Part shown: in pieces, positions 35,708-47,967 of the stretch
Numbering within the stretch: position 1 is the stretch's first letter
Layout: each line of letters begins with the position of its first letter
DNA from: Pezicula radicicola
Lineage: Eukaryota; Ascomycota; Leotiomycetes; Helotiales; Dermateaceae
NCBI GenBank assembly: GCA_003008705.1
Contig: PDUO01000035.1
Coordinates: 68,101-132,100, forward strand
Length of the DNA: 64,000 nt
Direction of reading: 5' to 3'
Translations under genes and position numbers: made by a program
The notes under the pieces: model-generated
Database searches by the model: none
Seen by the model: only the letters and a program-made list of their open reading frames with translations
What the model was told of the DNA's origin: nothing

Positions 35708-38700
35708 TCAATGTCTTCCTCTTACTGGACTTTGCGCAAAGCGAATTTCTCTAGATCTTGGAGCAGGTACTCGCGGCGTATCATCATCGTCACTATCCTC
35801 TTCTTCACCGCCGGCCCCAAGAGCAGCTTCTCTCCGTCGCTTTTCAGCTGGCGTTTCTTCAGTTTGACTCGATGTCCCCTGTTGACTTCTTCCCCTTTCG
35901 ACCTGTGCCAGCTTGACTTCGTCCACGCCCTTGAGTGCCTGCTCTCTCCTTCTGCGCTCTGCTGCTGTCTCAGGCACATCGTTTGAGGGGGATTCCATCT
36001 TTGCTAGGCGCCTAGAGGAGGGTGGTGGGACTTTACTGGCGCCGCGAGATGTGCGATCGATCCTTGGGGTACGCTCGCTGTCACTGTCATCGTCCTCATC
36101 GGTCTCGCCGCCTATGTCTGCGCCTCGTTGGCGAGCCATCTCGGCGCCTACAGTTTTCGCTTCCTTATGGCTAGATGCAGCTTGCGGGGCTTTTGCGCCA
36201 AACAATCTGCTTGTACCAGGGGAGTCATGACTCGCGTCTTTCTTTACCATATCCTTCATCGCAGCCGGTGCATTGCTGCTTTCCAAAACCTCGGATCTAG
36301 CTTTCGGATCCAAGCTTTGAATCTCTCTGAGGAAATCTTCTTTAGTGAGACGGCGCCCGGCTCCGCCAATAGTAAAGCGAATTCTACGGTCATCTTCTTC
36401 ATCCGATTGTTGACCCTCAGCTAGTGTTGCCTTATTGCTGCCACCGAAGCCCAAGTCCCCATACGCGACATGCCTTGTCGTACTGGTCCAGAGGCTTCAG
36501 GAGTTGCCGAGGAGGAAGACGGGCCAGCTTTGTTATCTGCTTTGTCTTTTGGCGTCTTTTTGCCAAACCAGGTGCCGGCACGCTCGATGCCTTGGCGGAC
36601 AGGACCTTCCGGTTCCTCCTTTTTGGGCGCTGGCTTTTGTGCAGGGAGCTCATACTTTTTAACAACCTCACCATCTTCGTCTTCCACGATGATCTAAACA
36701 AGATGTTAGTATGCAGACTTTCGAGGAGTCGACTAATAACTTACGGTGTTTCCAAATTGGTAGGCCAAAGCTGGTCCTCTCTTCCTCTCTGGATGCTTCT
36801 GATTTAGTGGCTTGCCTTCTGTGTCCACTTCATCTTTATGCCTCCAAACGCCCAGTTTCTTTCTGAAGTTCTTGTACCCGTGACTGGGATGCTGAATGTC
36901 GTCCTTCGCCTCCTTTTCCATATTTTGTATTTCTTTGTCTCTCTGCTCTGCTCTAGGTGTTTTCTGGTGGCTGATCACATCGCCGTCCTCATTCTCAATA
37001 ATCACCTGGTCACCTTCATCATAGACCTCTCGACGATCAGGATGACGTTCTGCGTCTGATTTATGTTGGTCCTTCTCATCATTTGAATGTCGATGCATGA
37101 TTTCTTCCATCTCCGGATCATGCTGTATTTCACCAAGTTCATCCTCGCCGCGCAGGTCGTCGTCGGCCTTCTCCTGGTTAGGAGATCCTTCACCAGGTGT
37201 AAGAGTCGTCGATTCGCTTTGACTTCGTCGTTGTGGAAAGATAGCAGATTCGGTTACAGGCCCACCAGGACCTCGCTCATCCCATTTCTTCTTTCTTCGT
37301 CGAGGAATGATTGACGAGGCTCGACTGCCCTGCCTACTATCATTGTCTTCCTCCTTCTGGCGTCGCAAGAATTCTTTAGGCATTCCGATTGGTGGCAAAG
37401 TTCCTGGGGGCACATTATACATTTTAAGCTCCTCTGCATCTGTATCCCCTGCCTCCGAAGTTGCCTTCGCCTGTGACCTGGATATCGATGAGATGCGGGG
37501 AAGACGATTCATCCAAGATGGCCCCTCATCTCCTGTTCCACCTGTCGTGTATGACATAGTCAATGTCAATGTATTGATATGCTTACCAAGCGTGAATACG
37601 GCGATTGAAGAGCCATGTACGATGATCGAGGTAATGACTAGGAAGGTCGTAATTGGCCAGATGACAGCGACGACAATATAATTCTTGGCAGTAGGATCTG
37701 GATATGAAGCCAGGGGAGTAGTACTTCCCGTTTCCAATTCTGCCCTTGCAAGAATAGCGACAAAGATGGCTCCGACTCCAATGGGACCAAAGTGTCCTGC
37801 GAACAGTGCTTCTCGCCAAGTTTTGATATCCGGGATAAGTGGCTTCAGGGCCATCATAATAGGAATCCGGCGGAAGAAGATGACGAAGAGCGCAATGACC
37901 ACTAGTCTCCAAGGTGTTGTTCCCAACTCAGGGCTATTGTACTGTTCCCATGGAATGATAGTACCCAGGTACACAAAATACGCCAAATTGAGAAGTAAAT
38001 CAATAACGTTAGACACGTGAGATTCTTCTGTTTTTTGCGTGAACCAACCGTCATTGGAGAAGCCAACACCAGCTGCAAATCCAACTAACAGGTCATCAAC
38101 ACCTAAAATACTGCCCGATCCAGCACAGAACAGAGCTAGCACAAAGTAGAAGACTAGGAAACTTTCTCTATCGACAAGATCGTGCCTTTCAGCATACTTG
38201 ATTCCATGTCTTCCGGCATAGCCAATGAGAAATCCATATATAGCACCAAACACACATTCGTACAGAATGGTAATGACAATCCAGTGTTCTGCAACCTTTC
38301 CAGCATCGGGCCTGAAATCAATGAGATATAGGGCGAGATAGATGAAGGGAAATGCCATGCCATCGTTACATCCGGATTCGGCAGACAAAAGATCTCTCAA
38401 ATGTTTGGGAACCCTCTTAGCGAATTTGCCCTTTCCAACCACGGAACTTGCCAACACAGGGTCGGTAGCAGTTACACAGGCCGCGCAACAGAGACTCTGG
38501 AGCCAATCCAACGTTGGTATCATCCACCAGATGAAAAGACTTGTAATCAGCCACCCAAAAGTCATAACGGGAATCAACAAGAACACCACACTTCGCAAAT
38601 GTTTTTCCATGTAGTATTTGGGCAATTCGACGCCAACGGCAAAACATTGGACCACGAGGACAATGCGAGAGAACTCCAGTGTTATTTGGTCGGTGTTTCC

Positions 38701-38892
38701 CCAACTTAATGGGTTGATGAGATTCGCCGCATGAGGACCAAAGATGATCCCGCAGACCGTGGCAACCGTTGCTTCGCCAATATACATGCGCTCCTTGATG
38801 AAGGACGAGCACAGCATAAACAGGGAGGTGAAGCCGCCGAGGATGATATAAACCAAATGCGGCTTATTGATCGAGAGGTGGTCCCAGGCCAT
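35708..38892 (-). CDS. Plasma-membrane Na+/H+ antiporter, Nha1/Sod2 type, with apparent frameshift
   Basis: Alkali-cation/proton exchanger for Na+/K+ extrusion and pH control. The membrane part (about residues 1-430) has around 12 hydrophobic segments. It includes TATDPVL and ESGCNDGMAFPF, the Asp motifs of the Nha1/Sod2 group in the ion path. A long hydrophilic cytosolic tail follows, rich in charged residues, as is typical for fungal Nha1. An intron at 36694-36744 splits the tail cleanly. At about 36447-36453 the reading frame breaks: the upstream frame stops shortly after GPVRQGMSRMGTW, while the next frame continues GFGGSNKA and runs about 245 residues to 35708. One missing G would restore continuity. 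Either an assembly error or a real truncation of the tail. Confidence 0.88.
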
Positions 38893-40229
38893 GTTGGCCT
38901 TCTTGTGCCGCTTGTTTTTTTTCGGTTGGGATTTCGCAGGGCGCTCTACTCGCGGCTCACTGAGGATTGGATGTATATATTCTCAGAGAGCGTGTTCCGT
39001 CGTGTTCCGTCGTGTTCCAGAAAGCTTCACCCAGGTGCTGCCCCTCTTCCAATGCCCCAATCTGTCGATTCCGTTAAAAGAATTGAGTGGTGCCGCAGCA
39101 TGTACGATTTTGGCCCGCCCAGACGCCGGTCCAACAATTCTAAATGATTTTGTATCTCTCCCTCTCCTCTCCCTCTGGTCGAAGCTCCACAGTCGTCTTG
39201 TCGTCGCGCAGTGCTTGTACTGCCGCGTATGATAGAAAGGTCTGCCGTCGGCGCAGACAGAAGTGTAGTGAGAGTAGAGTTGGAGGCTCGAAGATTCAAT
39301 TGACGAGGGCTCGTCAAAGAAAGTCGAAGTCCGAGAACTGGCGTAATGTGGGAAATAGGCGCTTTATTATGTTGCGTACTAACGGGCGGACCAAGACGCT
39401 TGGATGATGATGATGGCGAATGCGAATTTGGCTTCACCAGCTGACCAAGACTTGGTAGACTTGGTAGACTTGGCCTCCGGAGGGAGAGCAAATTGGAAAA
39501 GTCGGTTCGATTCTGTTGATGGTTGTTATCGGCTGTTCGGGCAATGATGGGAAACTGCTATCAGTGATCCATGCCAATCGACAAATTCTGGGCATTCTAA
39601 TACTTTAGAGTACCTAGAGGCCTTTATATTACAGTACTGTACCTATGCGACTTGTTCTAGCCAACTCAATAAAAGTCAGCCGTCCGTTCGTATCGAAAGC
39701 CAACGTCCTCCCAGGTGCTAGCAAAAGTTTCGTCACCATCCCTTCCTTGTCCAATGACGCCTCATTCGCCCTGGGCAAAAGCCGACTGCCCCCTATCCCC
39801 CACTTCCATCATACGCTAAGCACCTTTTCAGGCTGGCTCACTAGGGTAGCTGGGTGGCGCCTCACCGCCACACACCAGGCTCAAGGCTCTAGGCTCGAGG
39901 GCTCTCACGGCTCTGTGCTCCGAGAGTACAGTACCAGTACCGTAGTTCATTCATTCAAGCAACCTAATCTTCTTTCCTTATTCCACACTTATTCTACCTT
40001 ATTATTGGGACTAGTGTGTATTTATAGACTACGCGTAATTTGACATTCCTCCCTTTGTTCAGCTCAACAAAAGGAAATCATCGTTGTCTTGCACTTTGAA
40101 AGTCGAAATCAGATAATGAATGCGACTTGTGTGTTCGTCCGAACCGTACCTACCAAAGAGCTTGGGAGCCAAGGATCGTGCATGATGTACCCGGAAATAC
40201 CTACGGTCACTGATGTATGCTCATCACAA
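38893..40229. other. Intergenic region upstream of antiporter gene
   Basis: About 1.3 kb with no recognised gene; it presumably carries the antiporter promoter (a short duplicated cgtgttccgt tract near 38991-39016). TACAGTAC-type palindromic motifs occur near 39632 and 39924. Open frames are shadow-like. Confidence 0.45.
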
Positions 40230-40960
40230 GCAATGAAAAGACGGTAGACATGAGTGTGGGAGTGCCGGACAATACTCACATCCCGATTCTTTAATTCAAC
40301 CTTCTGCAAGGCATTTATGCTTCATCACAGAAGGCACAGCAGTTCGTTGCAACGCTCTCACCCTCAGAACTCTAATACCGCTCCAATCGAGGATGCCAGA
40401 TATACAGTTCACTCAATGCAGGTTATGCAGGGCGACGACAATGGAAGACGGGAGTGTGCGGTTTGCGGAGAAGGCTCACATCCCGCTCCTCGAATGCAAG
40501 TCGCTGTGTTACATTCTACTAGCCAGGCATTGAAATCAAACGTCTCAACTTCACCGCTCCAAAGTACTTAGACATAAATCAGCCACACGCCGGCGATGGT
40601 GAAGGATGTAGATTGATGAGAGGGGTAGAAAGGCGCGTGGGGTTCATCAACGACACTCACTGCGAGCTGCGAATCTTGACATTCCTTACTCTTCTTTACG
40701 CCTCACGAGACAGTGGGTTGTGCTTTGGCGCAGGGAATGGATTCAACCGCCGCAATCTCACTGCTCACCTACGCGACTACGTCCTGCACACATTTCCACG
40801 GGACGGGGAGACTGCCAATGATGACAACTGCTACTGAAGAGTGACGAAGAGGCGCGTGGGGTTCATGGATATTACTCACGTCCCGTTCATTCCTTGCATC
40901 TGGGCCTTTTGCTCACAGCGACACCCAACAACATTGTGCATCTTCGTCCACGAAAACAGT
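40230..40960 (+). repeat. Degenerate tandem repeat, about 200-bp period, four copies
   Basis: A motif of about 45 bp (roughly GTGTGGGGTT-n10-ACTCACATCCCG) recurs at about 40250-40290, 40455-40490, 40630-40670 and 40850-40890, spaced 200, 180 and 220 bp. Copies three and four share a longer identical core (aggcgcgtggggttcat). In places the copies encode a similar peptide (RRVGF-x3-TH). Stops and shifts interrupt coding, so it is either a decayed repeat gene or a non-coding satellite-like array. Confidence 0.5.
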
Positions 40961-41604
40961 TCCCTGTATGCAGGCATAGATTACCCAACGGACCTCGCGC
41001 TTTGATGTTATTCAAGTCAATGGCTTAGACCTTCACCGGCAATGAGAAGGAACCGATTCCTCATAGCATCGCGCCCAAGACGGCAAGTCTTTGGTCTGGA
41101 TCACACGTCAGTGGCATCCCTAGGTCCAGAAGAACTCTTGGGGTGACTGGCTCAAGTATCTTACTAAGTGAGTGAACTAAGTGCCAAATCTCCAAACGTG
41201 AAAACCCCAGATCCCCCAAGATCTTTTCTTTGCTTAATTGACCTTGAGAGACCACATTAGTTTGTGACCCTGTGATTCACTCGAAAGGGTAGACAGTTGT
41301 GATCTCCCAGAAGATTTAAGAAGTTCAGTATTTGTTACTCTGAACAGAAGTAGCTCTCTTTCTCAGTTTTATGAATAAAGTCAATTCCACTAGGGTAACT
41401 AGTATAAGTAACTGTGTTAATATAATCTCTCTTGAGTTGAGAGAACATCAAATCCACTCGAAATGGAAGCTTGGGATCTTCTTCCATGTGCTTGCATGTG
41501 TATTATTTTGCCCTGCTTTTCGTATCTTGTTATGACTTCTATGAGGGAGGTCTGTCTTTGAATTGCTAAAAGTTTCGATTCTCTCAGCAAGCAGCGCCTT
41601 CAAC
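40961..41604. other. Intergenic stretch, nothing recognised
   Basis: About 640 bp following the degenerate repeat. Open frames are short and carry no family signal; no RNA gene is apparent. Confidence 0.4.
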
Positions 41605-41910
41605 TTAGCGAAATAGATCGAGCGACTCAGCTTCTGTAGACGGTGAATGAGGGGGCAGGACCTCTTGACTGTTTGTCTTTTCAGTTGACGCTTTCACTTT
41701 CAGCAGGCCTCCATTCACTAAAAGAGGAATTTCGCTAGCATTCCAAGTTGGCTTGAAATTTTCAAACTGACAGTATTCCCACTCCTCCACCCCCAAATCT
41801 TCACCACTGCAGACCCAACTTATTAAGTTGAGGTCAAAATCAACAACGGATCCTAACCATTCGTGTGGCCATCTTGTCCTCGATGAGCCATCCCTCCTCG
41901 TCCTGATATC
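41605..41910 (-). pseudogene. Orphan C-terminal exon of an unknown protein
   Basis: An uninterrupted minus-strand frame of about 100 codons runs from an acceptor-like cctag at 41911 to a stop at 41605. It reads like real protein: RTRWPHEWLGSVVDFD, then YCQFENFKPTWN and a Pro/Ser-rich end. There is no good start codon: upstream of 41911 the frame is blocked by stops and then collides with the 5' end of the plus-strand ATPase gene at 41967. It therefore looks like the last exon of a gene whose upstream part has been lost. I do not recognise the family. Confidence 0.5.
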
Positions 41911-41966
41911 CTAGGACTACCCAACACCTAGTTCTATTCTCTCTAGGCTAGGGTCTACCATTCAAG

Positions 41967-44900
41967 ATGGCTGAAGAATCGCCAGAGGAACATATCGGCA
42001 GAATACGTGCTGATTGTGGCGTAGCCCACGACGGTACCATTGTCCAGAATAGAATCTTCAGGATTTGTGAACGTGCTTTGTCAACGTGAGTTTGGCTCAG
42101 CATGTTATGTTTTCTTGGTTCTGCTTCTACTGCTAATATATGGACAGCCTCTCAACCGAACTGAACAAGGATCCTGCACATTTCCTCTTGGAAATAATCC
42201 AAAACGCAGACGATCTAGAGTATGCTCAAGGTGTTGAACCCTTGCTCTCTTTCCAAGCCCTTGAAGGCCATCTTCTCATTTCTTCCAACGAGACCGGATT
42301 CACTCCCAAGGATTGCAACGCCATCTGCAGCGTCGCAGAAAGCACAAAAGTTGATTCCGCGGATAGCACTGGCGAGAAGGGAATCGGTTTCAAGTCAATC
42401 TTCAAGGCTGCTACACGTGTCTGGATTTCCTCCAATGGTTACAATTTCAAGTTCGATAGGAATGAACCTTGTGGAATTGTCATTCCAGCCTGGACATTGT
42501 TCCCCCCAGCGTTTGCTCACCTTGTGCAGCCACGAAAAACGCAGTTTCTGCTTCAGTTCAATAAGCCTTTGAGTGCGGAAAAAGTCCTGCAAGAGCTGCG
42601 ATGTCTCGATCCAAAACTTCTTGTTTTCCTTCGAAAGCTACGGGAAATCGACGTTCTCATTGACGGAGATAGAACACACATTCGACGCCAGGATTCCGAG
42701 AAATACAATGGTCTCAGTATCAGCCTAAGCACAACATCAACCCATGGAAACACGACTATCCATGAGTTCATTTGTACGCGAAAGCAAATTCCCGTGACAG
42801 TTCAAGACCCAAAGCGCAAGGGCCGTGTTCATACCGAAGTCATCCTTGCTTTCCCCATGCAAAATGGACTTATTGGTAGCATGAGTGCAGCTATACAAGC
42901 AGCAGGTAAAGCATACAATTACCTTCCTATCTGCAAAACCAACTTCCCTTCCTATTTCAAGCCGACTTTATCCTCAGTTCAACTCGGGAGGACGTCGACG
43001 ATGCCCACGAAGAGTGGAACACGATGCTGCTGAAGGGCTTGGCAAGAGCATTCTTAGATGCTGTTGAGCGTTTCAATGAAACAGATGAGCTCCGACATTG
43101 CTAGATTTCATACTTACCTCTCTCGCCAGGCCATGATTCCTTTTCAGAACTCTCCAATTACATCAAGGCTGAACTGATCCACAAGCCAATATTGCTCTCA
43201 TCGCTAAACCCAAAGACATTACTCAAGGCCAGAGGTGCTTATTTCGTACCAATTATATTCCGAGACCAAAATGGACAACCGCTTCTCAATAACAACTCGA
43301 ACCTCTCCGTATCTTATGTGGGAGTCGAAGGTTTAAAATGGTTAGGAGTTGTAGAATTATCGACGGCGCAGTTTCTCCAGTCACTCAGGTTATATATGGT
43401 AAGCCAGTCTCCGGATTCCAGTCCTGTGTTACTCAAGCCAACTTAGTAACTCGCAAAGGCCGGAGAAAAACAATTCGGATATGAGACTAATTTTATTACA
43501 GGGATCACCTGATGGCGAACGTGAATTCCGTGATCAGCCTCTACAATGGCACCTCAAGCTCGCACAAGCTTTGCTTGAAGTTGATGTTGACGAAATACGT
43601 GATTTAGCACTCATCCCCCTGCGAAACGAGAAGTGGTTGGCAAACCCCGAAAAACACAAAATCTATTTCTCTCAGTCCGACACTACTACGAGTTCACTGG
43701 AGTCTATTCCACCAGGGCTCGATAGCATCCTAATTGTTTGCGATGGCGTGGCATTGCCTGGCAACTCCATCCGCAAGCTTTTTTCAAACTTAGGTGTAAA
43801 AACTCTTGGTGTTCGAGAGATCTGCGAGGCCATCCGCGATCTACATTCTTCTCTAGAGACTTCACCTTCACAAGATATGCAAACTCTCATCTTGCATGGC
43901 AAGTATCTATTTGATGCATACAAGGCCGGGAAAAACTCGGGAACTCCCAAGAATCTCTGGTTCTGTAACATAGATGAGATTCCGTGCGTCGGCGGTGAAA
44001 TGTATCAGAGTGAGGTAAGTGAACCGTTCCACGCCATACTGACGCTCTCATATATCCTCTCCAATGAGCACATAGTTTGGGTGGGCCAAATATCTGGTGT
44101 TACTGTGCCCTGGATGCTTATATTTCCCCTTCATGATAATGGACGTAAACTAATGAGTTTTAGCCCCAGGTTGAAAATTTGGTCAAGAAGTATGTCGTTG
44201 GAACAACATCCGAACGCAATTTTTTGCACCCTAACTACATGCTGAGTCTGCCAGAAGCGGACCATGTAGCTTGGTCCACCTGGCTTTCTTCCGTAGGCGT
44301 CTATAAGGCTCTGCGCATCACTAGCACCAGATCCCTCTGGCGCAAAATCCCAACACCTACACCGGAATTTTCGCAATGCATAGACGCAACCACCAATCCC
44401 CAAAAATTTCTCGAAATTCTGGTTGATATTTACCCTGAGAACTCAAGTTTGACAAATGAACATTCATTTCCATTCTTGCGACAGATGTCAAGAGCCTGGG
44501 CTGGCGAAGGCCAGGTTCACGTTCGTCTCGATCAGACTTTCTTACCGTCTCTCATGAAGGATGCTCCTAAGAGCCTACCATTCATCGACCTGCGGGAACC
44601 AAACCACGAAAAGTGGCTGTATCTCACACAATTTGGTGTTACTACGACGAAAGACTGGCGATTCTGGATCCGTTACCTGAATAGTTATGTCGGCAAGACT
44701 GACGAATCTGTTAGTGTTACGTCTATGAAAAACATCTACCTTGAGCTGGAGCAATATTCTTCAGATCACAGAGTAAAGTAAGTCCTGACCCTTATTTTTC
44801 AACCGTATATTGCACAACTATAATCAGAAAATAAACTCTGTAAATTAACGGATTAGCCTACTAAACATTTACAGGGCCTTTTTTGAAAACAACGATGCTA

Positions 44901-47084
44901 TATTTTGCCCAAATAGTAGATCAAAGTGGGTCAAAGTAAGTGATTGCCTTTGGAGCTCAACTGTTCGGAACCTCCGGACTAAGCGTGTCATTGGCTCCTT
45001 ATACGCAGATAAGAGGCTTGAAAGGTTCTTTAAGTTTTCCCTCGGGGTTGATGATCTTGATACGAAAGCCCTTTTGGATGAGGTTCGTAAATCCGGTTCA
45101 TTTTGTCCTATTGCTGCTTGTCTTAGGTGCTGTAAAGTCTCTCAATATTTTCATAGTCTCGAGACATGCCTTATTACTCCTAAATCAGGTTTTGGTTCTC
45201 CTGAAACTTCCCAATAGAACGCACCGCTAATATAGAACTCCTGAACAGCTCCAAGCTTTCGCTTATTCAGAAAATAAGGAGCAGGACCATGTCTACCTCA
45301 AAGGTATCCTCAAGGCTCTTAATAGTATGCTCAAACAAAACCCATCAAACTATGAAGCACTAAAACAGCTCCAATCAAAGGAAATTATCCCATTGATCAA
45401 GGTCACACAAGATGGCGTACGAGCTTACAGATTGACTTCGCTGTGTAGTACTCAGTTTCCTTGGTACATTCCAGATTCCGCAGTCTACAAAGCAGCATTT
45501 CAAGAGAAAGCTTGGCTGCTAGATGCTGAGCCCGAGGAGGTGAAAGAAATGGAAGGCTTACTCAATGCCATGAGTATATTATACTCACACAGTACGACTC
45601 GATATCTGTCTAGAGTGGTTAAAGAAAAACATGGGCACAGTCGAAAGGCTGAAACCTGCCTACATTACACAAATTTTCTCCGGGAGAGAAGCAAGTATAT
45701 TATTTGGTAAGCAAGCCTACCTTTCTCTTCATCTGGACCCTATCATCCCTTCAGTCGTCTGAATTCACCCATCAAGAGCTTGGCTAATGATACCGGCAGC
45801 ATGTCGAAAGCTATTACCTTACGACTACATGGCAAAGTTCAAGCGAGGATCAAGCCTAATTTGGAGATAAAGTATGAAAAGCTAAAGACGGCGAAGGTGA
45901 TCGCAACATCTTTTATTCATAAGAACGTGACCATCAACACATGCTACGGAGAGATCATCAGTGGAAAGTCAAGGGTTACCAATTTCGTACTGAAAGACTC
46001 AGACGCAGGGTTGGAGTTACTTATACTCATCGAGCACGCAAACTCGAGATTTGGACTTCCCTCAAACTTTTCTGACGAACTTATACACTGGTTGGACATC
46101 AGATGGGACTCTGACAAGCGACTTCTAGATAAAGTTTTAAGGGAAGATGACCATAATCAGATCCGTGATCTTTTGCTTGCTGCCGGCATGGTTGTCAAGG
46201 AGCTTGATAAACCAGACGATGACGTTCAGAAAGCAATCGATCGACCGGAATTGATCACTCAATTTGGGGCTTTGGGTACTATTACAGCAACTCAAAACGA
46301 GTCACTGATTCAGAAGCCAGCTTCCGGCAGAGTCGTACCGAACTCACACCAGACTCATGGTACTAGCATGAAGACCTCGCTAGAGAGCTTGGATGCTGGT
46401 CGACAATCATTTCTCCGTACAGCCTCTCTGACTCAACCGAAACGACCTGCTTTTGGCTCTATGTCTTCTAGAGCAAGTTCCTCAGATAAAAGAGCGTCAT
46501 TGCAGACAGATCTACCGGCTATTACATCCGATTTTCTACAGATGTCAGTTCATACATTCACCACTGATTCAAAGTCCGGACTCGAAGGAGAATTCCTCGT
46601 TTTCAACAAGCTCAAACATGTCCTTGGCCAAACTTGTTCATTCTCATACGATAACTGGACCAGCGAGATTCGCCACTTGGCAGATAATAGCATTCCGGAA
46701 TGGCACGCTGCAGACGAGAAGTCATTTTTCGCCGACTTCACATACCAAGACAACTCCTCAAAGCTTGGTGCATGGTTGAACGACAACTATCCCAGCACAT
46801 CTTCGAAAGCTTGGAGCAGTAGGACAGATTTGACATATCATATTGAAGTCAAGGCAACCTTCGGCGCCTCAAATGAGCCGTTCCATGTTAGTTGCTGGCA
46901 GTTTACCGAAGCCCTTCGCAAGTCCCCTAATCAACCCACTTCTGGCAACGACGTCTTCCTCCTCTTCCGCGTCTCACAACTCCAATCCAAGGAGCCTTGT
47001 CTTGAGGTCTTCGATGTGTACTCCCGAATCTTAGATGGTACTATGTTGATGGGTGGTGAAGGTTTACTTCTTCAGTCTGCTTAG
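41967..47084 (+). pseudogene. NO VEIN/sacsin-like GHKL ATPase with DUF3883 domain, disrupted
   Basis: A very large gene, about 1,500 codons. The first exon starts at 41967 and splices to 42147 or nearby. The N-terminal HSP90-like ATPase domain is intact: HFLLEIIQNADD (Mg/ATP Asn box), SSNETGF, and STGEKGIGFKS. A long middle region follows, then a C-terminal domain from about 46570 (LEGEFLVFNKL to HIEVKATF) of the nuclease-like NO VEIN C-terminal/DUF3883 type. Splicing is clean at about 43400-43500, 44014-44163 and 45708-45754. Disruptions: a 1-nt loss near 42949-42951 (one added T would give FPFLFQADF) and an in-frame TAG at 43102-43104 where a Trp is expected. The region 45078-45240 also resists simple splicing. 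Relatives are linked to stress or self/nonself functions; here it is probably inactive. Confidence 0.75.
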
Positions 47085-47967
47085 CCTTGCCTAGTGTGGA
47101 TGGGGATATCAGGCTTTGGGGTTGTCGACCAATGTTAATGACTCAAGCTGGTTGGGAGTTCGATCGAGGTTGGTTACTCAGCATGGCTTCATGGATTCTG
47201 GAGACGATATGTTCGATAGATCATAACTAGGAGGAATCAAACAGATAGATGACTCAGAATGAATGCTTTTCAAACTAGTTCTGATCTTGAGTGTATGAAT
47301 GTGATAGTAACTAAACCCATAAGCGACGTATGTGAATTATCTATCAACTTGACTTGAATAATTTAAGTAAATTTTTAGAGCTCAACTATTGACTTTCATA
47401 GACCTTTGTCTAGTCAATGTCAACAACTATTTTACTTCTCCCACTCTCAAATCACTCGAATCTTAGACGTTAACCCTCTATTCGTCCTATAGTGCTGGGA
47501 CTTATTGCACTTTCACTTATTTATACGAAGTATGTGAAATACTGACCTACATGGTTGAAGATCTTAGGATTTAGATGGTCTAATGGCTGAATCCACTATT
47601 AATGCTGTAGTCATCTATAGTTACTAGACAAGGCTATATGGAACGTTGGTAGTCTCACTAGCTGAACACACTGGACTTAGTTAATTCACTTCCCCTTATA
47701 CACCTAATTTAAGTCACTGGACGAGCATTGCACAATATCACAAAATTAGAAAACATTCTCTAACACAACGTACAGTTCTACTATTTGCATCACCGTTATG
47801 TATGTTCTCTAAATGCAATGTGTTGTTTTGCTATTCCATAAATGCTCCTTCCAATGCTTCGCTGCACTCTAGCAATTATCCTGATGACACCGTAATCCAA
47901 CGCAACGTAATGCAATGTAGCCAACCTAACTCCACAACCGTTCCTTATTTTATACAGAATTCATACC
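47085..47967. other. A/T-rich convergent intergenic region
   Basis: About 880 bp between the ATPase-like gene and the ELG1 homologue. It is A/T-rich with no recognisable gene; it presumably includes both 3' ends. Confidence 0.45.

Noticed and set aside
44940..45230. 96-codon hydrophobic ORF inside the ATPase-like gene
   Set aside because: It is a shifted frame; another frame over the first part continues the protein (SDCLWSSTVRNL).
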